From positions 51,799,738 to 51,863,737 of the forward strand of contig NC_085857.1 in NCBI RefSeq assembly GCF_034702125.1: a stretch of DNA of 64,000 nucleotides, read 5' to 3'. The notes under the pieces are model-generated. The model was not told the origin of the DNA. It made no database searches and saw nothing but the letters and a program-made list of their open reading frames with translations. This DNA comes from Engraulis encrasicolus (taxonomy: Eukaryota > Chordata > Actinopteri > Clupeiformes > Engraulidae). How positions within the stretch are numbered: position 1 is the stretch's first letter; each line of letters starts with the position of its first letter. Both the position numbers and the translations under genes were made by a program. Positions 12,696 to 23,981 of this stretch are shown here, one piece after another.

Positions 12696-13607
12696 GACCA
12701 GGCCAATTTCATGACCATTGAAAAATGACTTAATGCATTTACAACTTTTTTTTATTTAAAAAAGTTGTCAGACAATTTTAACTTGAGGATTATCTTTAAA
12801 TATTTAGTGAGATCCTGCCATTTTTTAGCCTATCCTTGTTTTAGCAGGACCATATTTTACATTTCCCACAGCCTGGTTGGGAATTTTTTTTTAAATATAT
12901 GTAAAAACATAGCTGATCGAATGCTTAACAATCTATTTATGAGTGTAATATAGATCATTATTCACTTTTGATGTGGAATTGGAATATATGGGTGCATTAC
13001 TACAATTGGACCATTTCTCCATTCACTTCAATGCATTTTTTACGAGATCATAATTTCAACATTTTGCATCACATTTTCAAAATTGCAAGTAAAACCTGTT
13101 TCTTAAGGCAATATCTTTGTCTTGAAGTAAAACAACTTGTGTATTTTGTTAAATTATCGTTGTGGTATGCTTTGTAAGTTTCCCTATGGCAAAATGCATT
13201 GATGGCTGACTTCCTGCCACCGCCGGATGGTGCTTATTTGTTTCATCAGTTTTAGCACGATCTCTCTGCAACACGGTGTAAAAATATAAACTCTTCCTTG
13301 ATTAATTGCAAAAAGCAAGTGTTCAAATTCAAGGATATAGTTATATTTCGGAAATTTGTACACAAACCCTTTGCAATTTGACGATATCTCCGCGTCGGTC
13401 AGGGAAACCGCTTCCACCCCTGTTCAGCCATGCTTTGCCGAGCTGTGGTCAACTTGTTGAGCGCTGCTCTCTTGTGGCGGTTTCCGTGTACTGCAGGACG
13501 TTTGGAAATGACACGCAAGATGTTTTTGAGATCTAATTTCTTTTTTTGCCAGCGGGGAGAGGGCTTTGAATTTGATGAATCAAATATGATGCGTCCGGTG
13601 CGATAGG
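12696..13607. other. No gene seen
   Basis: AT-rich unique-looking sequence between two hAT-like elements; nothing recognised on either strand. Confidence 0.5.
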
Positions 13608-13615
13608 GTTAAAAT

Positions 13616-14029
13616 TAGGGGTGGGCATAGATTAATTTTTTTAATCTAGATGAATCTCACTGTAATTATGAAATTAATCTAGATTAATCTAGATTAATCT
13701 ATATCAAAATGGCTCATTCAGAATAGGCACGCTAGCGAAATAATGACGAAAAAAAACCTAGGGGGTTTCTTAAGATGGCGCATTAGACCATAGCTCATCT
13801 CTTTTTTCAAAAATGCATCTCATCATCAAAAAAATGGTTGATATTTGGTGATGAAAAAAAATCACTGCAATATTTGAAAGGTGTTTCAAATATGTTAGGA
13901 AGCATTTACAATCATAATATACTGACATTTCAAAATGAACAGTGCTATAAATTGTAGAGGCAAATACAGATAAAACTATCAAACATTTAGACTATTTAAA
14001 CAAAATGACCTCAACAGTTCAGCATTTCT

Positions 14030-14092
<63 letters not shown>

Positions 14093-14908
14093 TCTGCCAC
14101 TGACTGTTAAAAAGGGCAGCGGCTCCAGAGAGGGAGGAGCTGCGCAGCAGGTACAGCAAAGTCAGAGCCATGCTACTAGATATCTAGAGCAAGTTCTAGA
14201 CCCTAAAGGACTGGCCCACATCGATTTAGCCTAAACCTGACAGTTGTTCTCTGCATTAGAATGCCAGCAGAGTTACAACTCCAAATGAATTCAGTTTGCA
14301 AAAAAAAAAAGAGTCAAGCGCGACGACCGCAAGTTTGGCTAGATCAAGCGCAACAACCGCGAGGTGTATTACAGTCTGACATAAGTCGCAAATGCGCGAT
14401 CATAACACAAACATTTAGCGACTGTAGATATTGACAGTTTCAGTTTGACAATCTTCAAAATGTAGGCCTATATCACACGGAATGTTTTGCAATTATGGCA
14501 CAGGCAAGATTTCTGGAACAAGACTGTTGTTTGTGTTCCATGCAATGCGTGAGGAAATGTAGGCTATGTCGTGCTGATACACAATAATGTCTGCTTCACC
14601 TCAAACAATAACTTCTCTCTAGTCTACCACTTATGACAAAGCACTATAACAACAATAAGGCAGAGAGATTAATGTTTACAGCATGCAAACACTGTTCATA
14701 TTTAGTAGGTCTGCTGAGCAACAGGTGGAGAGGCGAAGTGACTGGAGGGCAGTCTGAAAGCGTCTGTCAATCGAACGCTATGGTGACGCGCATCTCCAAA
14801 CCCCAAATCCATATTTTGAGAATAGATTAACGTGCGATATTTTCTTTGTCACGCGACAAGAGTCTCAAATTATCGTAGCACGTTAACGCCGATAACGGCC
14901 CACCACTA
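13616..14908. mobile_element. hAT-like non-autonomous element with perfect 8-bp duplication
   Basis: Begins taggggtgggc and ends ggcccaccacta. The flanks are the perfect 8-bp repeat GTTAAAAT (13608-13615 and 14909-14916). Near the left end are repeats of attaatctag, as in a common fish family. It contains a (GA)n tract at 14033-14087. No transposase. Confidence 0.8.
14033..14087. repeat. (GA)n microsatellite
   Basis: About 27 GA units inside the hAT-like element at 13616-14908. Confidence 0.95.
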
Positions 14909-14916
14909 GTTAAAAT

Positions 14917-15045
14917 AGAATGTGCAGTGAATGTGCAGTGTCCCCGATACATTTTTGCTCATGAAAGTACAATTTATTTTAAGAATCTGGACATTTACTC
15001 ACATTTGTAAAGGCACTGCTATTATTCTGAGCAGAATTGTACATT
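14917..15045 (-). repeat. Inverted-repeat arm B (partner at 9484-9640)
   Basis: On the minus strand this reads the same terminal motif series as 9484-9640 (aaataatagcag-like, gagtaaatgtcc, gagcaaaaatgt, ggggacactgcacattc). Confidence 0.45.
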
Positions 15046-15688
15046 CACAGCAAGCAGGGTGCCTACAGATATTCCTAGGTTGAATTTACTACCTTTTACT
15101 ACTTTTTTACTACCTCCAATTGTTTTTTTTACTTACTACCATTACAACATCGATCTTAAAATGACTACAGAAATGAAATAGCTTTCCAAAGCCTATTAAT
15201 AACACAAATTAATAATGTTTTTGTAATTTAACAAGCTAATCATTGAGTGTATGTGTTAGTACAAGTTAATGCAGGTATGTTTGAAACATTTATACTCACC
15301 AACTCACCATTTATAATGGTTAAATAATAGTGCAGTGCACTTTTAACAGAAGAAGTCGCTCTTCTCAGAGAGTGGGGGGAGAGAAAGAACCAGCAGTGCA
15401 CCTTGAAGTGGATTCCTGTAGTCAATGTCCACCAGGACTCTGCTAACTTTTTGCGCTGGTTGCACTAGTGCGTCTAAAAATTGTTTTCAGGTGCACCAGC
15501 ACAAAATCTAGGTGCACCCAAATGCCCCCCAACACCTGTGTGTGAGAGTCTGTGTGTGTGTGTGTCTTTAACAGAATCAGAGAAAATACTACACAGGATA
15601 TGACAAAAATGGCAGTCATTATAGTTATGGCAAAGTTTTCGTGATTTTGATAGAACACAGAATCCATAACCAGCCTTGACTACCAATA

Positions 15689-17067
15689 CAGGGCTCCAGA
15701 GTGCGACCAATTTGGTCGCATATGCGCCCATTTTTTTCAATGGTGCGCCTAAAAAATATTTTTAGGCGCACTGGTGCGACCAGCCATCAGTAGAACAAAA
15801 TCAATTACCAAACAAACGTTTTAATAGACATAAAATTAATAGTCATTCTACAGTAGTGGCCCATCATCACACAATAAAACGTGTTAATGCGGTCATTCCT
15901 TCAACTCCGCTGAACTAGCTTTCTCCCCCTTCCTCTCGCGGACAGGCAGCCCGACGTTTCAGAATAGAATGTTCGACTTCGCTCAACTATCCGAGTTCAC
16001 ATGTGCCAGCGAGTTTTGTGTTCTCAACCGGGCGAGTTTTGCAACGGACGAGAGAGTTACAATCACGGTAAAAACAGGAAATGACTTGAGGATATTTTAA
16101 ACACGAGAGAGTCACAATCACGGGGAAAAACTAAATGGCTTGAGCGGATATTAAACATTGCCACACAAAAACGCAGACGGGTGCAGATAATTGCCCGTTT
16201 CAGCCGCGTGCAGAGCTGGCCAAACAACAGGTGACGCGCTAGTCTGTCGGGACTTCTGTGAGTTTTTTGATAGCGACTAGGGCAGGCTACATACTGCCTA
16301 TCAGTCGGTAAGCCATCGTTCATGCACCTCGAGACAGCACGAGAGAGAGGGGGAGAGAGAGAGAGAGAGTGTGTGTGAGCGAGCGAGCGCACTAGTGCTG
16401 TCGTGTCTGTTCGTAGCGCTTGCTAAGATACCACAATCATTATGCAGAGGGAGAGCGCTCAAAAACGGGGAAATAGACAAAACCCAATTCACTTCAGATT
16501 CCACTGTAAACATAGGCTAGGCTATTTGTGTCTAATGATTTAAAAAACCATGACATTTTTAGCAGGGTTTGTTAAAAAATCTATCTATCTATCTATCTAT
16601 CTATCCATCCATCCATCCATCTTCATATTGTAACTCTGTGCTTGTGCCGTGTGCGTAGCCTTATTGCAGAAAAGGCTGGTATGTTGATGTTACTAGTCAC
16701 ATACTGACTAACAGGCTACTAATTTGGTCTTTTCTACCAGCCAAACTGCTTGTATCCAAGATGTGTTACTTAGGTAGCCTACTGTCATGTCTTTTATAAG
16801 GAGCACATTTGGGAGACTAGCCTATAGCACATGAAAGGCTCCAGGTCTTTTAAATAGCAACAATAATATAATAATAATAACAATAATAATAATAACAATA
16901 ATAATAATAATTCGTATTATTCTATTATTGTTGCTATTATTATTGCTATTATTATTTGTAATTATTATTTTTTAAAGCTGAGGTGCGTGTGTGTAGGCCT
17001 ATGTGGTGGTGAAAACATTTGGCTGCACCTAAGTGCAACCAGTGCAAAAAGTTAGTCTGGAGCCCTG
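15689..17067. mobile_element. hAT5-like element with 5-bp duplication CAATA
   Basis: Ends cagggctccaga and tctggagccctg form an inverted repeat. CAATA flanks both sides (15684-15688 and 17068-17072). Its interior 15890-16450 is an inverted, diverged copy of 17320-17760, which belongs to the host element. Contains (ATCT)n at 16579-16620 and an AAT/ATT palindromic tract at about 16860-16975. Confidence 0.7.
16579..16620. repeat. (ATCT)n/(ATCC)n microsatellite
   Basis: Tetranucleotide tract that changes from atct to atcc units. Confidence 0.9.
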
Positions 17068-18979
17068 CAATAGCAGACCTTCTGTAACCCTTAAGCCTAA
17101 GGCACCTGCAAAAAAACGCCTGCTGAACGCCTCAGCCAGGGATGTCAAACTGAAATTCAGAGGGAGCAAAATTAAAATAACTTAAAATTCATTGTTTTTT
17201 AAAAGGGACTACAATTTCACTTTTAAAAAACACTCATATGGTAGCTACATCGATAGATTTGTTGATTTTTGTTTGTTTAGGTGGAAACCGAGGTGAATTT
17301 GGTTTTGCCCTTCCCCATTCTGGATCGCTCCTAATGATGATTGTGGCATCTTAGCAAGCGCTTCGAAGCGTCTGCGTCTCTCTCTCGTCACACTCTCTCT
17401 CTGTCTCGGTGCATGAAGGATGCCTTGCCGACAGATAGTACGTCGCTATCAAAAACATCTGCAATCTCCCGGGAGACTTTGCGTGTCAACTCTTGACAGT
17501 GACTGAAACGGGCCATTCTTTGCGCTTGAACCTTCCGCGTGAATTCTATCAGTGGCCGCTGCTGTTTGCATTACGTTTCCCTTCTTACCCTCTCGTCCCG
17601 TTTCAAAAATCCCAGATTTGGTTGAGCACCACCTCGACTAGCACATTATGAACTCGGGTAGTCGAACATTTAATTTTGAAAAGTCGGGCTGCCTATCAGC
17701 GCAAGGTGCAAGGGGTAGAAAGCCAGAGCAGCGGAGTTGAAGGAATGGCCGCAGTTCCAAAAACGTTTTTATTTTTTGGTGGGCTAATACCTACTAGCAC
17801 TACTGCAGAATGACAAATGGCCATTAAAATGGCGTTTAGCATTGTCAATTAATTTTGTTTTTGGCTGGATGCACCGGTGAAAAAATATTCAGCCTCGCAT
17901 TCTTTTACTCGACCGATTTGTTACATTTAACACCAATATTACGCACCATGTTACGCACCAATTTCCACCGCTTCTGACTTCATTAGTATTGTATGAACAA
18001 CAGCTAATCTCAAACAGACAGTCATCATGGAATTCATGAAATTGCGTTTAGCAGACCTTTCACCGTTTCACATCCAACCAGGTTAGTCGCGTCTAGCAGA
18101 ACGTAGACTACAAAATGCCTAGCAGGTAGCTTTTGTGGCGCTGCCGATGTCTGACGCCTGTCAGTCAGCTGCTAGTTAACAACTACTGGTAGTATTAGCA
18201 CAAAGCTAAATCAGTTCACCCAGCGTCCGTCCTTGCAGCTGCATAAAAATCAATTTGCCGAGAGTTGAGATCATGGGCTACAGCAGTGGTCGGCAAATAG
18301 GGGCCCGCGGGCCAATTTTGGCCCGCCATCTATTCTGCCTGGCCCGCGAGATGACATTAATTTGATGTATTATTATTATTTTTTTTTTTTACTTTTTTGT
18401 ATTATTATTTTTAAAAGGGAATACATACAGCAGTACCATACATTCATACATTTCGAAACATTTATTGAGGTATAGATGATATTCCTAAATTGACAAAATG
18501 ACAGGTGGAACATCCCTGCACTTATCCATGACGCACAGGTCGGAACGGTATGGCACGCCATGTGCGTGTAATCTTAAGCAAAAAAAGTGTCCTGTCTCCC
18601 TCCTCCAGTGGGAAAGGTAAAAAATAGTCTAGGTTTCATTAAATTAACATAATGTCTGCTCAAATGTGAAATGGCCCAATTAAATCAAATCATAAAGAAA
18701 GAAGTGAAAGCCCAAATAAGCTAACCCACACCGCGGCGAGACACTTTCGATTCTGTTAATTCCACGAAGCGTCAGAAAGTCAAAAGGCCGTTCGTTGCAC
18801 TGTGCTCTCTGACAGCTCAAATTTTGCGTGGCAGCTCTTGACTTGCGCTTTGTAATGAATCTTCTGTTCGTATATTCAAGACGCTTTTCTCCTACATGTG
18901 GAAACACAGCGCGGGAACAACAGAAATTCCAGAGTCGGAGAGAACTTTCCAGTATCACGCAAAATGTGTGAAAGGACTC

Positions 18980-20155
18980 TCATGCTGTTTAATCCCGGGA
19001 CCCGGGATTCCCGAGAAATCTGATCAAAACAATTTCCCGTTTCCCGGGAAAGCCATGACGGGAAACCGGGAAAAAAAATTAAGTGCGTGTCTATTTGTTG
19101 TCCTAGCAACAGTAAGCAACAGTGCCATCTAACAGCGGTAACACTTCAGGCTCACTTAAGCAGCAGCAAAATCTAGTTTCAGCCCAATTCACCGGCGAAA
19201 GGCTCCCAATTCCGCCCGCTTGATTTCAGGTCACGTCAGTATTTCCGTTACTGTTTATTATTCCTTCATGCTGTTGTGTTGATTTCGTTCACACTTGCAG
19301 TTCTGGCTTTACCGTTGCAGGAACTGTGATTAGGAGCAAAATTATTCAACCGTTTCCACAGTAACGATCAAACTAAAGCGAAACAGGGAAGCGGCCAGGG
19401 CGAGTTTTTAGACAGAATGTCGTCGTGAAATTAAAGTTCCATCTCTTTCATGCTGCTGTTACGGACACCCTTCATTACAATGCTGTTTATGGCCGTTTGA
19501 CCCGGTTTTAAATGTCATCACCGTTTCAAATTGTAAGCATACAAACATCGTATCATGTTGATATCCATTCCTGACTTAAACAGTAGACACATAATTAACT
19601 ATCATCACTTATGAGTAGTAAAACATGCCTGCCACGGCCTAACAATAAACAATAAAGAGATGTTTGTGTAACTTAACGAGTGATTATTCCCCTTTGCTGC
19701 CGTTAGTTCTTAACAGCCATATAATGGATTTAAGGAAATCATTAAATGGTTGACTATACCATATTTCCGTTTTCATAACAGTGTGCTACTTTTATGTAAG
19801 GGCTGCTTAGGTTTTTTTCTTTTTTTTAGAAGACGAGTCACCGTCACCAACAATCCACCCGTCATTGATAAGCGCTGCATGCTGCGCACAGGCTATCATC
19901 TTACACTTCATTATTATTGTGTTGGTGGATAGTAGAGCTTAATCTTAATTCTTTTCTCCCAATAATGATACAAACAGTAACAACTTGATACAAAATGCCA
20001 GTTTGGGAGGAACAGTTGAATTATAGCCTCTACATGACTAGATCAAAAAATGGGAGGGAAAAAAAAAACGGGATTTCCCGGGATTCCCGGGAAATGGGTC
20101 GTCCGATCCCGGGATTTGATTCATGCCATTTTCGGGAAAAATATTAAACCCTACT
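18980..20155. mobile_element. 'ttaatcccggg' non-autonomous element
   Basis: Both ends carry clusters of cccgggattcccg words and the inverted pair ctgtttaatcccggg / ttcgggaaaaatattaaaccc. There is no coding capacity. Exact termini are uncertain by about 10 bases. Confidence 0.5.
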
Positions 20156-20527
20156 GGGGACACTTGGACCAGTACAAGGGATAGAGATTCAGTAACCAGA
20201 ACTATTTTGAGTAGCCCAACCGCTGAACACCTATTCCAAACTAATAAAACGTGAGGATATTAGGACACAGAAGACATCGCCAAATCAGCTGGAAACCGTA
20301 ACCGGTTGGTAATTTCTCTCTTTTCAAATAACCCACTGCAAATGGTGTTACCATCACAGGCTGTGTTACTGTCTTTAGGCGAGTACATTTAGGGTTTAAC
20401 CCCCAAAAAATTGATTAAGTTTTTTTCATGGATTATATTACTATTGGACCTCCTAAATGACATACTAAAAATCTAGTAAAATCTGACTTTGGGAAATTAG
20501 TTATTTTCAACATGGCTGCTATAGGCT

Positions 20528-20816
20528 CAGGGGTGATAGTATTCAGGCACCATGCCTGATTTCAGGCTTGACAGAGTTTGCAAAAATAAAAACATTGATA
20601 ATAATTAGCCATTAGGTTATTCTTACCTCAGAAAGTGTTATAGGTTCAGGGTTTTCTTCTACTATGAGGCTTGAATTATGGTCATACACAGGCTATTAAA
20701 TGTTTGAATAATGTGTCAAAATAGGCCTACATTACGTCACTATGCAGTATCTTGTCGTCGTCGTTAGAGCAGGGGGAAAAGTTCAGGCTCTGGATTTTTT
20801 TTCACTATCACCCCTG
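20528..20816. mobile_element. Short hAT-like MITE with 6-bp duplication
   Basis: Perfect 13-bp terminal repeat caggggtgatagt / actatcacccctg, bounded by TAGGCT on each side. Confidence 0.65.
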
Positions 20817-21155
20817 TAGGCTTATTATAAGGGCCGAGAGACACTCCAGGTGAATAGGCCAAAAAATTTAGCTTGCTAATATCACCATGAAATTTAAACC
20901 GGTGATTACTCACATATTTGTGAGAAAAAAATGTATTGCAAGTTTTCTGAAATGTTATATTTTAATATGGTAATTAGAAATGCAAAACCTCAAAATCTGA
21001 AAAGGCCAGGCTCAAAATTAGTCTTATTTTGTTTCTAGTAAGCCAAAAGATATCTTCAGAAGAGAGTATGGACATCTTGTTTTGCTTTGTAGTAAATCTT
21101 AAGATCTTTGTGCAGACACGCCAGCTAGCAATATTTTCAAAACATGTTTTTTTAA

Positions 21156-21802
21156 AGGAGAAGTCCAGTTTTTTAACATTAAGGCCATTTTCTGAGTGGT
21201 CTGCAATGTTTTAGAGTCCCCCTCACCGTTTATTTCATGTTTGCTGCAGTCTCTGTTATTTGGCTGATTTGGATTTGATCTCAACCAGCTTTAGAATGGG
21301 CGTCTATGAGCACCTGCAACTCGGTTCTTAAATCACCTTAAACGTTTGTTTTCGAAAGTCTACAGCTGATAAAGTGGTTAGGGGTGTTCACTAGCGGTCC
21401 CTAACAAGTTTCAAGGCGAAATATGGCTTCTGTCATTTTTTATTGACCATTTTGTGAAAGAAAGTGAAAGTGAAAGTGAAACTTAATTTACAAATTGCTA
21501 TTTAAAACACACATAAAACACGACAGATGCCATATTTCGCTACAAAAATTGCTAAGGAACACCAGTGAATACTGCTGAACACTTGCTGAGTTGCATATTC
21601 TTCAAAACAAATGTTAAAGGTGATATTAAGAATAGAGTTGCAGGAGCCCATAGACGGCCATTCTAAAGCTGTTTGAGATCAAATCCAAATCAGCCAAATA
21701 ATAGAGACTGCAGCAATCATGAAACAAACGGTGAGGAGGACTCTAAAACATTGCAGACCACTCAGAAAATGGCCTTAATGTTCAAAAAAGTGGACTTCTC
21801 CT
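21156..21802. mobile_element. Palindromic TTAA-flanked MITE, copy 2
   Basis: Same family as 7340-7971, with the long inverted arms preserved and TTAA at 21152-21155 and 21803-21806. High similarity over its full length to copy 1 shows shared, fairly recent amplification. Confidence 0.8.
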
Positions 21803-21869
21803 TTAACACATCTCTTAGATTAAAATAATTCAGTTTTATGTTTCTCAAGTCCTTCCAGATATTCTATGA

Positions 21870-23050
21870 GTCTGGTAATATAATTTTTAGCATGCATCAT
21901 GGCAAGGTCAGCTATCCTCAACTCATAGCCTCTCCACAGGGGTGTCCTAAGGGCTGGTACTGGGGCTCCTATTTGCCATGTAAGTTACACCACGTCACTG
22001 GGTCATGTCATCTGTTCTCACAGATTCTCATACTACTGTTACACTGATGAAGCACAGTCATATCTGTAAATTTGTGACATATGACTCCATGGTCTACGCA
22101 CACCTTACCGCTTGCCTCTCTGAACTATCACAAGTATGATGGAATGCAGTTGAGCCTCGCTAAAACAGCACTGCTGGTGATCACAAGCAAAGATTCAGGC
22201 TGCCATGATATCAAACTCAATATGGACTCTGCTGTTGCCTCAAAGGCCACAAGAAACCTAGGTGTCATTATTGATGGCCATCCATCATCCTCTGACCACA
22301 TAGCCTCAGTTTCCCAGTCCTGTCGCTTCTCAGTAACTTAAATATACTAGAGGTGCACCGAAATGAACATTTGTGGCCGAAACCGAAACTGAATAATAAT
22401 GAAATCACTTGGCCGAATACCGAAACGAAACTGAATATTACAATTCAGTCAAAAGTGATCAAAAGTTAGGTTTTTCACTATTTTTAAATATTGCTGAAAT
22501 CTACGGTTTACAATATCGGTAAATGTTTTGAGATGTTTTTGAAAGAAAATAAATGTGTATTTGAAGTCTTCAAATGTTAGAGTAGAACTGATATTAGTTT
22601 AATTAATGCCCATTTTCAATTCATTTTCTATTCGGCCTCCGATTCGGCTGCTCAATTGGCTTTCGGCCGAAAACCGAAAGTGGCCGAATTTTCGGTGCAC
22701 CTCTAAAATATACATACAATCAGACTGTGCCTGACCTAAATGACTCCACTTCTGGTAGGCCTACTGTCCATCTGACCTCAACTACTGCAACTTTCTCCTG
22801 ACTGGCCTTCCAGCTTGTGCAATAATACCTTTGCAAATGTCACTGCATGTCACTCCTCTTTTTCATGCCCAAATTTAATACAAGGCCCTGACCCTTGCCT
22901 ACAAAGCTAAAACAGGCCCTACTCTGGCGTATCTGAAAGCTATGCTAAAGCCCCATGTTCCTTCCAGGACACTGTCTTCCTCTAGTATCAACCATTTCAT
23001 CTTGCCCTCTACATACACAAGTAGTGGCTCCTGTCTGTTCAGTTCAGCTG
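21870..23050 (+). pseudogene. L2/CR1-type LINE reverse transcriptase relic
   Basis: Near 21935-21975 the plus strand encodes a damaged GVPQGSVLGPLLF-type reverse transcriptase motif (ggtgtcctaagg...). Next come LAKTALLVITSKDS, TRNLGVIIDG and SDHIASVSQSCRFS, all typical of the L2-like ORF2 between the catalytic domain and the C-terminus. After the MITE at 22348-22705 the similarity continues (LLTGLPACA, ALTLAYKAKTGP). Several stops and frameshifts make it non-functional. Confidence 0.65.
22348..22705. mobile_element. hAT-like MITE with perfect 8-bp duplication AAATATAC
   Basis: Ends tagaggtgcaccgaaa and ttttcggtgcacctcta; flanks AAATATAC on both sides (22340-22347, 22706-22713). It splits the L2 relic and is therefore younger than it. 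Confidence 0.85.
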
Positions 23051-23981
23051 CTGAAAGACCCAAAACACCCAGTGACACCATGATTCATCACTGATGATGT
23101 GCCCTGAAAAACAACACATGGATATTACCATAGCAGTATTGTCTTTATCCACCCTAACAGCACTCCAACCAAACAGATCCTGAAAACATGATAAATCACG
23201 CAAATTGCATGACATAGTGAAGTTGAACAATATAAGGGAGTTAGCATCTGGCAATTTTGACAAGTAGGCCTATATATTGCTGACAAAAACATTTCATTTC
23301 ATTTTCAAATATAACATTACATACATAACATACACAAATATAACATTTCTGGGTTTCCAATGTAAAATAAATAGGTCTTTTCAAGATAGCTAATAATGTA
23401 ATTATCATGTAATAACCTTTATTTTGAAAAACTTTGATCTTGAAAATGACACCTTTCCTGACGTTAGATTTTCAGTATGTTAGTAAGGACACCTGGATGT
23501 ATTGATATCAGTTGAAAAACCTTTTGTATCAATTTTTTTGGGGCTTGGTATATTAAGGCCATAGATGTACTCGCCTACTTGTTCTTAATGAATCTTCCCC
23601 CAACAACAAAAACATGAGGTGTGATCATTGCGTTATGACAGAGTTGTGTTTGAGGGAAGACGCACACTAGTAGTCTATTCGATAACTAGCGGTCCCGCGG
23701 GCCAACGGTGCATTCTGAATCATTTTTTCTTTTCAAGGTTTTCAACAACGACATTTTGCATCGATAAATAATGAATTATTTAAATGGCAGGAACAAACCC
23801 CCCCCCCAAAAAAGAGCTATGGCCCGCGATGCCATTGTCTGAAAAAAAATTGGCCCGCGTCCAAACTTAATTGCCGACCCCTGGGCTATAGGAATCAAAA
23901 CAAATTAGAAAACAAATAAGACCATGTTGTAGGGAGTCAGGGAAATTACTACCAGTTGAGATGTGGCTTACTACCTTTTAC

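Larger units (their letters stand above)
18284..23883. mobile_element. hAT (Charlie-like) element remnant, 5.6 kb with inserts
   Basis: Starts cagtggtcggcaaatag and ends ttgccgacccctg, with 'ggcccgc' subterminal words, like fish and mammal Charlie-type hATs. The flanks are GGCTACAG (18276-18283) and GGCTATAG (23884-23891), an 8-bp duplication with one mismatch. No intact transposase remains: the interior carries a 'cccggg'-rich element (about 18980-20155), MITEs and an L2 relic. Confidence 0.75.

Noticed and set aside
18680..18958. Minus-strand frame of 92 codons as a hAT transposase piece
   Set aside because: No hAT or BED-finger motif could be identified in either strand; left as element interior.
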